This document shows, piece by piece, positions 54,961-64,000 of a stretch of 64,000 bases of DNA. Position numbers and translations under genes: made by a program. Source of the stretch: Mytilinidion resinicola (taxonomy: Eukaryota; Ascomycota; Dothideomycetes; Mytilinidiales; Mytilinidiaceae); the NCBI RefSeq assembly GCF_010093595.1, contig NW_022985464.1, forward strand, positions 280,470-344,469. Direction: 5' to 3'. The notes under the pieces are model-generated. The model was not told where the DNA came from. It did no database searches and saw only the letters and a list, made by a program, of their open reading frames with translations. Each line of letters begins with the position of its first letter. Within the stretch, counting starts at the first letter, position 1.

Positions 54961-55194
54961 CTACTCCTTATATCCCTTCGTCGAGTAGTGCGAGAATCTC
55001 CCAACCTTCGCGTCGAACGTGTTCTTGCACTCCGGACATGTATTCTGGGCATTCGAAATCGTCTTCTCGCATGCGGACGGTTCTCTCCTGAGAGCCTTCG
55101 CAATTTCGAGCGCTTGCTCGCAATAGGGGCTCGGCTCGACGCTTCTAAGACCCGTCGGGGCGCAGTAGTGGAGTTCGATACGCTTGATGCACAT
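54961..55194 (-). CDS. small Cys-rich protein, MC-type cluster member 3
   Basis: 77 aa, single exon: MCIKRIELHYCAPTGLRSVE, SPYCEQALEIAKAL, SACEKTIS, NTCPECKNTFD. Same framework as member 1 except that CGH is replaced by CAP. The spacing between PYC and the final CxxC is close to that in member 4. It ends STKGYKE. Function unknown. Confidence 0.65.
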   Translation of the reverse strand: MCIKRIELHYCAPTGLRSVEPSPYCEQALEIAKALRREPSACEKTISNAQNTCPECKNTFDAKVGRFSHYSTKGYKE

Positions 55195-55556
55195 GCTTGC
55201 AGGATATGAGTGGCTGGTGGGTCGTGCCTTAGTGAAAGCAATGCAGACGGTAAGCGAAGTAGATGCTTAGTGAGCGTTATCGTGTGCGGACGGAGGTAAG
55301 TTGAATTTATACCTGCAGTCTTTCTTGTAGAAAGACTGAAACGGCAAAGGTCTTGCTTGTTATGTCTTGGTCTGTAATGATTTCCTTTCATTCACGGTAA
55401 ACGACCCCGATGACAGCGAGCAAAAAAATAACAAAGATCAACTTGCTGATTCGGGTTTCTTGGATTGCGTATGCGATGGTTTTTGGTTTTATATCCTGGG
55501 CGGCCATCGGCGGTTGTCTCGATTGGTCTTTTGGGGACTTTTAATTCGTAGTTCTA
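55195..55556. other. intergenic, upstream of cluster member 3
   Basis: No gene supported; a MITE begins at 55557. Confidence 0.45.
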
Positions 55557-55782
55557 CAGTGACCGGTCATAAGTTTGGGTACGTGGACATTTCGCTGGTC
55601 GGGCTTTACGTTTGCTCACTTAGTACCACTGTAATGAGCACTCCAGCTAGCAGGTATCAGCTTGGTCAAAAAGCAGTCTAATCTCCACTGTGTCGGTCAT
55701 TCCATTGTATTCAGAGCTTCAAAAGCCTATCGGGGCACCCCAAAAAGTTGCAAGAAGCGCCCAAAATTATGTCTTGGGACTG
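55557..55782 (+). mobile_element. 226-bp MITE, copy 1 (TA target duplication)
   Basis: The ends are inverted: CAGTGACCGGTCATAAGTTT at the left, and the reverse complement of the right end reads CAGTCCCAAGACATAATTTT. TA flanks both sides (55555-55556 and 55783-55784). The interior matches the 225-bp element at 60276-60500 in the same orientation (e.g. CCAGCTAGCAG, ATCAGCTT). No coding capacity. CAGT ends with TA duplication fit Tc1/mariner or pogo-type MITEs. Confidence 0.8.
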
Positions 55783-55901
55783 TAAGGCCAAATTACCATC
55801 AACAACGAAAATGTCTTTCGCACAAACCGTCAACGCCACCTTCACCATCCCGTGTCTCACTCCTCGCACCTCTTCTTCCAAGCTCGTCACCCCGCCTCCC
55901 A

Positions 55902-56153
55902 TCATCTCTTCGCCCGCTTAAACAAATCATTGTACCACTTTTCCTGCCTCTCTCTCTCCGCTCTAGTCGCGACAGCTTTGCAGTCCGGTCAAAAGGTTCG
56001 AGCTTCCACGAATGAAACAGAGCAGTATCTTGGGTAATTCGGGTGTCCCCATTCTTTGAGGGTGTTCTGGATAGCTACCTCGCAGAAAGGAATGGGGCGG
56101 GGGAGTTCGACCCAGCCGTGGTAGCAGATGTGGCATTCGGAGTGGATGCACAT
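55902..56153 (-). pseudogene. small Cys-rich protein, MC-type cluster member 4, TGA at a conserved Cys
   Basis: ATG at 56153: MCIHSECHICYHGWVELPRP, IPFCEVAIQNTLKEW, RYCSVSF, EARTF, then TGA (55989-55991), then PDCKAVATRAERERQEKWYN and a further stop at 55902-55904, all in one frame. In the other members this place is CxxC (CPEC, CEEC, CFVC), so TGA sits where the first Cys (TGT/TGC) is expected. With the codon restored to sense the protein would have 83 residues; as it stands it stops after 54. Either a young pseudogene or read-through. Confidence 0.55.
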
Positions 56154-56440
56154 TTTAGAGGTTCTTAGAGTAGGGTTGAGTGTAGGTAGTGGATGTTTCT
56201 GAGTATTTGGGGTTTGGGTCTGGGTAAACTGGGGCAAATTCGAGTTGCTTATTTATTGCTTAGAGAAGATGGCGCAATGACGGGGATGTAACAGGTTAGT
56301 ACTCAATTTGCGGCGGAAACGACATTGATCAAGGCAGAACAATGGGGTTGTTTGTATCAAGAGAATGGTCTTTTGTATTAATTGAGACAGTACTCATACT
56401 CGTAGCTCATCAAAGCCCTCGAATGGTCTCACCACCCCCC

Positions 56441-58070
56441 CTACGCCTTCCCTAAGATCACATCTGCCATCGCCTCCCCAAACGCATACATCGGCGCCTG
56501 ATAATGCGCAGCAATCGGCAACGGCAGCACACTCGCATTGCAAACCCGCAGCTTATTAACGCCTTTCACCTTACACTCCGTATCGACGACCATACCATCG
56601 CCGCCGTGCCCGCATTCTGGAAGAAACTACTCCCTATAATAGCAAGCCTCTCGTCAATGTCCGCATCGCTGCAAGAGCTGGTAAGAGCTTTGTGACCTGG
56701 CGGTGGCGTCTCTCCCACCACCATGGACTGGCCGTCTTCGGTCTCCATAGCGCGCATCGCGACACGCAAGCCGGTGCGCATGGCCTGCTTATCTGCTTCA
56801 GTCTCGAGGTAGTGCGAGTCGATGATTGGGTCCACGTTCGGGTCTGTGTTGGCCAGTGTGACGGTCCCCCGGCTTGCGGTAAGAAGAAGGACGACGGGGG
56901 TAGAGATGTGAGTGCCGTCGAACGGGAGCTTGAAGTCTGAGCCGCCGCCAGCGATGGGTGCGTATGCGACCATGGTCTCGACGTGGCCTCTGGGCTCGTG
57001 AATATAAGGGTCGTTAGGGGACAGGCTGTCCTTGGCGATTACTTTCTTCAGATCTTCTGGAGGAATGGTAGATGTGACGAGCCATTCGAAGGGGTTGCCG
57101 CGGCCGAACTCGGGCTTGTTGAAGAATGGGGAACCGAGAGCGAGACCGCGTTCTGTGTTGCGGAGCTTCCAGAACAGACTCGCGGAGATGTGATCGTGTA
57201 GGTTTTGACCGACTGGGAGGTTGGCGATGGATTCAATGCCGTGCTCTGCAAGATGTTCTGCTGGGCCGATTCCTGAGAGCATAAGGAGTTGCGGTGTCTT
57301 CAAGGCGCCAGAGCTGACGATGGCTGCTTTAGAAGCAGTGAACATGCGTCCGTCAACAAGGACAACACCCTTCGCAGTTTTTGTTGTCTGTCGATGAGTA
57401 CGCGAGCGACTGTGCTATTGGTGAAGACACTTGCCTCAGACAAGTCGTACGCTTTGCTAGCTGGTTGCCTATGGGCTCCCTCCTCTGTGGTCCAGTTCTC
57501 TGTGAAAGCTCCAAGGCCTATCGGATTGCCGCCGTTCCTGTCTGGGTTGAATTTGGCGCCAGATTTGGTCAATGCGTTGAAGACAGTCTCTTGCAGCGGA
57601 TAATTCCTGTGTCCAGCGGTAGTTGAAAAAGGTCCATCAAAGCCATGCTATTCCCGATCACCATCTGGATTGTAGTAGCGTTCCATTCGCTTGAAATACT
57701 TCAGCATGCGCTCGTAGCTCCACCGGTCATCGCCGACAGACTCAGCCCACGTGTCGTAGTCGACAGAGTGGCCTCGAGTCCATAGGCCGTAATTGACCCC
57801 GCTGGATCCTGAAAGTAGCTTTCCTCCGAAATTCGGGAGCGCTCGGTTTCCGACATGGGGCTGCGGTGTGGTCATGAAGTTGTATTCGTACGGCGTGCCG
57901 TGAAGCCGAGGGGCGGCAATGGGGCTCATGAAAATGTCTGAGTAATCTTCTGGGCCATGTTAAATCACGGCCACATTGTTGCCTGCATGAGAGAGGCAGT
58001 CAGCGAGGACACACCCTACTGTGCCGCCGCCGCAGATGATGTAGTCAAAGGGAGTACTTGCGGAAGGCAT
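56441..58070 (-). pseudogene. GMC oxidoreductase (glucose/choline oxidase family) pseudogene
   Basis: From ATG at 58070: FDYIICGGGTVGCVLAD (FAD-binding GxGxxG), FGGKLLSGSSGVNYGLWTRG (GMC signature 1 region), ERMLKYFKRMERY, then [16 protein letters not shown] (signature 2), [11 protein letters not shown], and the C-terminal block [13 protein letters not shown] with VCNASVLP further on. The length corrected for breaks, about 543 codons, suits the family. Four breaks: TAA at 57960-57962 where Glu is usual (VIEHG), TAG at 57648-57650 (EQHGFDGP expected, CAG to TAG), one base missing near 57378-57382, and one near 56595. No active flavoenzyme can be made. Confidence 0.82.
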
Positions 58071-58763
58071 ATTTTAGTGACGTGTTCTGAGTCTAGACTT
58101 AAATGGGAACAAAGTGAATTGAGCGCGGAAGAGTGGGCTGAAGAGTGTGATGGAACCTTTTCTGTATGTTTGTTGGGCAAGAATAATATATTGATGTACA
58201 TACTGGAAGTCCGCGAGCTATCCCTGGCTTAATTGAGACTTAGAGGCGGCGACTATCGAAGCTCTGCACATCACTCACCTTTCAGAGATCAGGACCAAGC
58301 TATCGGCAACTCAGACTCTTAGCGTTTTGGTGTAGCATTGGTGGACTGAAAGTGTGAGCTCGCGGACAAGGTGACGTTCGATTCAAGGAACTGAACATTC
58401 CTTGTTGGAGTTCTTAGCCAATCACAAGCAACGCCGCCACGGACAACACTCGTACCAGGATCCTCGCTATCCCACGCAAGAAGTGCTTAGGACGGACTCT
58501 AAGACGGCTATTTCCATGCAAACTCGGGTGATACTTTTGCAAAAAGTGCACAACATGCAGTTCTCGGTCTTCTACACCAATAGGAGTCTCGGGATTATAG
58601 TATTGCTTAACTAAAGTTCTCCGACGGTGTATTACGAATGCACAGGACTTCTGGAAGCTCTTCCCTTATGTTATCGAGCTTTGCATTTCACTTCGGCAGT
58701 CTATTCCACCATTTGTCCTTCACTTGTTATTCCCTAGTGCACATGTGAGCAGGCACTATCACC
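58071..58763. other. intergenic between GMC pseudogene and receptor gene
   Basis: Shared upstream region of two divergent genes; no motif named and no further gene seen. Confidence 0.45.
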
Positions 58764-60174
58764 ATGGACACAAGCGCGTATAGCCAAGAGTACCTCGATG
58801 CGTCCAAGCAGGGGGAAGTCATTGGAGTCTGCACGCTCTTGATAGTCATTTCAGTCGGCAGTGTCGCGCTGCGATTCTACGCAAGATCGATCTCTCGTAT
58901 GGACTTTTCGTGGGACGACTGGTTCTGTTTAGCAGGTCTGGTATGTGAAAATAGCCCCTCGACCTCCTTGTATCTTTATTGTCTAACCTTTCGTAGCCAT
59001 TCGCTCTTCTATCTCCAATATTCGACCTTATCCAACTTTCCAATGGGTTCGGCAAGCATCAAGTCACAGTCACGCCGGCTCGCCTCGAGTGCTACGGCTA
59101 TTTACTCTATATCCTCCTATTCTTCTACAATCCTGGCCTTGTCTTCTTCGAACTGTCTTTTCTTGCCTTCTACCTCCGCCTCTTCCCAATACTGTCCTGG
59201 CTCCGGCGCTCGGCCTACACGCTTGGCGCAATGATCCTAGTCTGGTTCCTGATTACTGAATTTGCATTCATCTTCCGCTGCAACCCAATTTCAGCGGCCT
59301 GGAATCCGGCAGCGGGCACTTGTATTGATGAACATACGGTCTTCTTAGCGCAAAGCGTTCCCACCATTTGCTTTGACCCAGCGATTCTCGTGCTGCCAAT
59401 CCGGCTAGTATGGAATCTGAAAATGGCGCTATCGTCGAGAATCGGTGTTATTTCCATATTCATGCTCGGCGGTGTAGTTACTGTCATTAGCATTGCTCGC
59501 TTGGTAGTAACGCTGACCTCCAACGACGCAGACCTTACTTGTATGTGATACCATTCTGCTAGTGTATGGAATTGTGCTAATGTCTTCGTTTAGGGGGCTA
59601 TGTCGACCTCGGCCTGTGGTCTGCAGCCGACCCTGTAACCGGTCTGCTTTGCTGCTGTCTCTCCACCTACCTACCGTTCTTCAAGTCTATGCTTTGCGCT
59701 CTCGGCATTACCTCTAAGAATGACTCGTCCCCGCCTATGTCTACTCTCAAGCACCTCTCAACTCTCAAGCGACACCGCTTCTCCAACGCTCCAACTATTC
59801 CCCCGTTTGATGATGGATTTGACAAGCGCGACAGCGGTAGCGATACGTATGTGCTGACACGACCATTGGAGGCGCGTCTATGGGATGGTAGCAGCCGTGG
59901 CAAGAGCCGTGTATATGCTGCAGGCGGGAGTGATGCGGATAGTTCAGACGATGATCTGGAGAGAGGTCAATCAAGAAGAGGGGAGACGTTGCAGGAGGCA
60001 TTGGCATCTAGTCGGATGCCCAACACAGGAGATAGCTTGGCGGATTTGTGGCAAGGAGGTTATCACGGTAAAGAGAGAAGTTACGGTGACAGGACAGAAG
60101 AGAAGCAAGTAAGAAGCTGTGAATACGTAGCTGCATTTGAGAGGCGCGTACTTGGGAGGAATAGATACGAATAG
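58764..60174 (+). CDS. PTH11/rhodopsin-like seven-span fungal membrane protein
   Basis: Exons 58764-58940, 58997-59540, 59594-60174; introns 58941-58996 (GTATGT...CGTAG) and 59541-59593 (GTATGT...TTTAG); 433 aa. It begins MDTSAYSQEYLDASKQGEVI, then CTLLIVISVGSVALRFYARS (span 1), DFSWDDWFCLAGL (the conserved DDW after span 1), GFGKHQVTV, YLLYILLFFYNPGLVFF, LSFLAFYLRLFP, LVWFLITEFAFIFRCNPISA with AAGTCID, PAILVLPIRLVWNL, and VDLGLWSAADPVTGLLCCCL in span 7. This is the rhodopsin-domain family of Pezizomycotina that includes Pth11-type receptors. The C-terminal ~170 residues are cytosolic, Ser/Arg-rich. No CFEM domain. Ligand unknown. Intact, unlike its neighbours. Confidence 0.85.
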
Positions 60175-61015
60175 ACTGTACCATATGTTCAAATCAATTG
60201 GGTACTCCTTCAATTACACATGACTTAGTTTATTGAAGCTTGCAGTACTACGACCTAAGTTTATGTACCTTTGTACAGTACTAGGTCATACATCTGGGCA
60301 CACGGGTATCACACTGCTCTGGCCCCACTCTTGGTCACTTGACACCACTATAAGGAGTACCCCAGCTAGCAGGCATCAGCTTCGTCAAAACGTAGTCTGC
60401 TTTCCATTATGTTAACTTTATAATGTATTTGGAGTTTCAAGAGGCTATTAGGGTACCTTAAACAGTCGCCAGGACTGCCCAAACTTATGTCTTGGTGCTG
60501 TACCTTATGCATGTCTAAGATCACCAGATCATCCGATCATCCGGTTAGTAAAAAGGTTGATGCCACAATGCTATGTGGCTATTCATGTCAAGGTGACGCC
60601 AACAGCTCAGGGCTGAGACAGTGCATGATCGCAGGAGTCGTGGGGGCAAGAAGCTGACTGTGCACGCCCCTCGTTTCGACCAAAGCGTTTCAACTGCACC
60701 TCTTCGCCAGCTCCACCCACTGCATCCATCTCATCCATTCCACCACCGTTCGGACTTTTTCCAACCATCGTCATCTGAGTCCATCTACGCGGCACCATCA
60801 CGCCGTCGGACTTTTGGGGCTTCAGTAATCATGTGCCTAACATAGCCTAGATGACGTCGTGGTCTTCCCAGCGCATACACTTTGCCCTGAGAGTGCCTCA
60901 CGTTGAAGCTCTTTGGTCCTTTTTCGGGGTGTGAATAGTTACTTTGAACGCTACCACTACAGTGTATTCGAAACATGATTCGAGGACCAACATTTGCCAC
61001 CACCCAGAAATGTAA
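60175..61015. other. intergenic with a MITE
   Basis: Apart from the element at 60276-60500 no gene is supported. A TIR-like string (CAGTACTACGACCTAAGTTT) at 60243 precedes the element start by 33 bp, as if the end had been duplicated. Confidence 0.5.
60276..60500 (+). mobile_element. 225-bp MITE, copy 2 (TA target duplication)
   Basis: Ends CAGTACTAGGTCATACAT and (reverse complement of right end) CAGCACCAAGACATAAGTTT; TA at 60274-60275 and 60501-60502. Same length and interior as copy 1 at 55557-55782, differing mainly by C/T and G/A changes, in line with RIP. Confidence 0.8.
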
Positions 61016-62061
61016 CTATTGTATAGCCTTCTTGTAAGAGGCACTCAGACACTGGAGCATGTGTTCCTCAACCGTAACCGGTTCTCCGTCCACTGGAGCC
61101 CCATCCAGTGGGTTTAGCGTGCAATCTAGGTTTCCATCAAAGAAAAAGGCGATTGAATACCTATCGCGGCTCCCTTGATTCACAACGCGATGGAGACTGC
61201 TCTTCAATCCGCTCGCTGTCTATTTCTCTAGCATGTCTCCCACGTTGACTACAAACGCGTCTTTACGCGGCGGGACGGTGCTCCAGCTGTAGGTTTGCGC
61301 GTTATAAACTTGAAGGCCCTCATTGTCGTCCTGCAATAAGAGCGTGATGGCCCCAAAATCCGTATGCGCGCTCGCTCCTAGCTGCCATTTGTCGCAATTA
61401 GGCTCCTGTGGGGGATAGTACAGGAGGCGCATTGGTGCCGCTGGGTTGTTGGAAATGAACTCTGAAAACACATCATCACCATATGGGAGCCCTCGGGCTA
61501 TCATCATTAGGATGCGAAGCGTAAGTCCACGTAGCGCATCGTAGTATTCTTCCACCGGTTCCTTGAAAGAACAAGCCGGAAGCGACGACGGCCAAACAAT
61601 AGGACCTGTAAGGAGTCGCTGTTCTTCTACGCGCGAATCGTCAAGTGGAATATCCTGTCCCACAAAGAAGCTCTAATGCGTCGAGAATTTTAGTCGATTG
61701 TTCTCTCGCTAGAGCCCAGGAAACGTACCTCTTTCATATCCGGGAGATTATCCGGGCTATACGACTGGGTACAAAAGGGTTCATAGCCTTGAAACCCGAC
61801 CTGGTTCTTGATATTCAATACGTACTTTTCCTCCGAAGGCATTGAAAAGAATCTTTTGGCTGCATCAATCGCTCCTTCTTGCATGGTCATTGGAATTCCA
61901 TGGCCAGTAATTTGGAAGAATCCGGTGCTGCGACATGCAAGTTATATAGCCTGAACCACCTTTTCAGCTTGAAGACTGGATGGCGAGCTGATAAAAGGGC
62001 TAATATCGACTGTAAGTATGTGAAAAGATTCGGTTTCTAGGCTGGTTACGAAGGATGGCAT
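61016..62061 (-). pseudogene. 2-oxoglutarate/Fe(II) oxygenase (isopenicillin N synthase-like) pseudogene
   Basis: Exons 62061-61729 and 61672-61016; intron 61673-61728 (GTACGT...ATTAG). It begins MPSFVTSLETESFHILTVDI; STGFFQITGHGIP is the DIOX_N signature; LGASAHTDFGAITLLLQDD carries the HxD iron ligands (about 211-215); SLHRVVN gives the second His (about 272); RDRYSIAFFFDGN gives the RxS that binds 2-oxoglutarate. Two in-frame stops: TAA at 61942-61944 (VQAI-stop-LACRSTGFF) and TAG at 61220-61222 (GDMLEK-stop-TASG, where family members have Trp). Both are one C/T or G/A change from sense codons. Otherwise full length (330 codons), so loss looks recent. Confidence 0.82.
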
Positions 62062-62674
62062 GTTTGCTTTTGGATGTCGAGGGTTAGTTTTGATTCTCTC
62101 CGAAAAAAGGCGATTCCATATCACTATACGATAGTATATTGATTCCTAATTGCTCACAGCCGAGGCAAGTTCGTCTATAGTGGCCGATACGTGCGCCAAA
62201 AATCCGACCCGAGTGTCCGGACTCCGATATGTAAATCCCAAACAAATCGTCGATCATCAAAGACATCTAAGCCCATTTGGGCCACCAGCACTACCCGTGC
62301 CTCTAAGTTTCGTTCCCTATACGCCGGTGCTATTTGTGAGAGCTTCAGCCTTCGATGTTCCACTTTTCAAAGCTCCCACAGCGCTTTCCTTCCGCTTCGC
62401 CTCTTACATCAATCGGCCGACCAGTTCAGAGACACAATACACGCTAAGTTATCTCGTCCGCCAGCCCCACCACATCGAGTAATGCAATGTCGGACTTCGT
62501 TTCGCAAAATAGAGACTCCATCCAAGGTGACTTTGTTACGCCGCAGTACTTGTCTCGGTCATTTGAGCAATGCTGTAACCCCTAAATTTCAACGTACCTA
62601 CGTCGATAATATCGTAGGAGTTCGTCTCTAAGTTTCTTCATTATTTCTCACATGCTTCATGCATCTCATGCCTT
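62062..62674. other. divergent intergenic region between 2OG oxygenase pseudogene and PKS
   Basis: About 610 bp. Plus frames at 62150-62631 are unrecognised and treated as noncoding. No motif named. Confidence 0.45.
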
Positions 62675-64000
62675 ATGGATCTTCCTACTCTCATCGTCTT
62701 CGGGCCACAAACACCCTGGCCATCTGAAAAGTATCTCGAGCAGCTAAGAGCAACCCTACTTAACGATCCTCAACTCTCACCACTCGTTCGCGCCACTCGG
62801 AATCTCCCAGATCTTTGGTTTTCATTGATCGACACCGAACCTAGCTTGGCAAAAACTCCTGCATTGGAGGATTTTGTCGAGCTTAGCAATTGGGTGGAAT
62901 ATGGGCGCCTCAGCCGCAGAACAGAGGCTGCCCCAAATAGTCTCTTGACTCCACTGACTGTCATCATTCATGCCGTGCAGTATACCCAGTATTTCAGGCG
63001 AACCCGAAGTGACGTGTCTCAAATCGACTTATTAGAGAGCACATCACATGCCGGTATACAAGGACTATGCACAGGTTTTCTCACTGCTGCTGCCGTCGCC
63101 AGTTCGAATGATATCGACGACTTATTAGAGCATATCGCGGTAGTTCTGCGTCTCGCTGCCATCGTTGGAGTGTTTGTTAGTTTAAATGGCATATATGCAG
63201 AGTCGGCAAAGGAGACAACTTGCTTTGTGGCGCAGTGGGGCTCAGAACCTCAATACATGTCTCTTCTTGATGTACTTGAACAGTACCCTGCGGTATTTCG
63301 TCACTGCAAATATAACGACTTTTTCTAATCTTACCTCTACACAGGCATATGTATCCGTGGTCAAGGCATCAACACGGGTGACTATAACAACAGCAAAAGC
63401 AACTTATCCAGCCCTTTCGAAGACGCTTCGCACATCGGGCCTCATCATTAAAGAGATAGGACTCGAGGGACTTTTTTATCACCCTGACAATGAGCAGGCA
63501 TTGGCATCGGCTCTTCGACTATGCAACTCCAGAGCAGATCTGCAGCTTCCGACCGCTCGGGGGTTACTAGTGCCGCTGAGGTGCACCTCAGATTCCCAAG
63601 TCATCGTCGAGGGCTCTCTCCACGAAATTGCGATGAAATCTCTGTTGTGCGAACAGTCCAATTGGCGCCTTACCATTGCTGCAGCTACTTCGAAACTAGA
63701 CCTTGAAAATGATAAGCATGTGCTAGAATTTGGATTGGTTGACTGTATGCCTCATCAGTAGTTCAAAGATCTAATCTCCGAATCACTCTCCTGGATCACA
63801 TCGAGCATATCGAACAGACCCCGAACCTAGCAGCTACTTCACCACGATCAAGGGGAGACAGGTCAGTCAGACGCTTCCGAGCTGTTGCAATCCTTCCCAG
63901 CACATGCAATTGCCGTCACGGGGATGGCTTGTCGCTTTCCAGGAGCAGACTCCGTTGACGAATTTTGGGAGTTGCTCTGTGCCGGCACGTCTATGGTCTC
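62675..64000 (+). CDS. non-reducing polyketide synthase, SAT domain and start of KS; runs off window
   Basis: ATG at 62675 ([20 protein letters not shown]). Exon 1 ends at 63292; intron 63293-63344 (GTATTT...ACACAG) joins LEQYPA to [20 protein letters not shown] in phase 0. Residues 1-350 form a starter-unit acyltransferase (SAT): [20 protein letters not shown] with catalytic Cys132, [33 protein letters not shown] domain starts [20 protein letters not shown] near 63908. SAT-KS is the N-terminus of fungal non-reducing PKSs that make aromatic polyketides. The linker holds two in-frame TAG codons (63759-63761 and around 63828). A phase-1 intron from T|GTATGC to CAAG|GG would remove both, but the fit is weak. 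So intact versus pseudogene is open. Confidence 0.75.

Noticed and set aside
55989..55991. Selenocysteine at the in-frame TGA
   Set aside because: Ascomycetes lack the selenocysteine machinery as far as is known, and no SECIS-like hairpin was seen; a nonsense mutation is simpler.
62150..62631. Plus-strand frames just upstream of the PKS
   Set aside because: No recognised features; they occupy the promoter between two divergent genes.
62942..63676. Minus-strand and alternative-frame open readings inside the PKS
   Set aside because: Shadows of the SAT-coding frames.

Overview
The window is nuclear DNA of a filamentous ascomycete, most likely a Dothideomycete (Pleosporales-like). Evidence: introns of about 50-80 bp with GTRNGT starts and CTRAC-type branch points, fungal-only families (HET, DUF3638/DUF3645/DUF6606, Pga2, PTH11-like receptor, Zn2Cys6 factor, SAT-type polyketide synthase), and repeats and pseudogenes whose stops are mostly TAG/TAA at places expected to read CAG, CAA or TGG, as left by repeat-induced point mutation (RIP). 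All gene models are hand-spliced from the sequence; the spliced lengths of the intact models are whole numbers of codons.

Layout. 0-3 kb: 5' part of SGT1 (minus) and a frameshifted F-box-like gene. 3-7 kb: degenerate repeats and an alpha/beta-hydrolase pseudogene split by a 617-bp TIR element. 7.4-21 kb: the main point of interest. A 460-aa DUF6606 protein (minus) sits head-to-head with a giant gene (plus) encoding DUF3638 + DUF3645 fused in frame to a C-terminal HET domain (about 3,811 aa). In most fungi DUF6606 is, as far as I know, the N-terminus of the DUF3638 protein, so the ancestral protein looks split by an inversion and its remainder joined to an incompatibility effector domain. 21.8-26.3 kb: repeats, an assembly gap, and a gene (22.6-25.3 kb, minus) whose N-terminal domain I read as a CD38-like ADP-ribosyl cyclase/NADase, followed by a membrane segment and Lys/Pro-rich tandem repeats; then a 520-bp hAT-like element.

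26.6-53.3 kb: mostly conserved housekeeping genes: PGA2, RRP36, RPC25, DPS1, GUS1, an MFS sugar transporter with an adjacent Zn2Cys6 regulator, LSM8, a PITH-domain protein, VPS20 and RIX7. RRP36/RPC25, DPS1/GUS1 and VPS20/RIX7 are divergent pairs; the DPS1/GUS1 promoter carries Gcn4/CpcA-type sites. 27-32 kb is gene-poor, and 45.7-46.9 kb holds two decayed copies of one LPAEL-type family.

53.3-56.2 kb: a same-strand cluster of four small Cys-rich proteins starting with MC, one with a TGA where a CxxC cysteine is expected. 56.4-64 kb: a decaying secondary-metabolism neighbourhood: GMC oxidoreductase pseudogene, intact PTH11-like receptor, 2OG-Fe(II) oxygenase pseudogene, and the SAT and start of the KS domain of a non-reducing polyketide synthase running off the window. 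Two 225-226 bp MITE copies lie in this last part.
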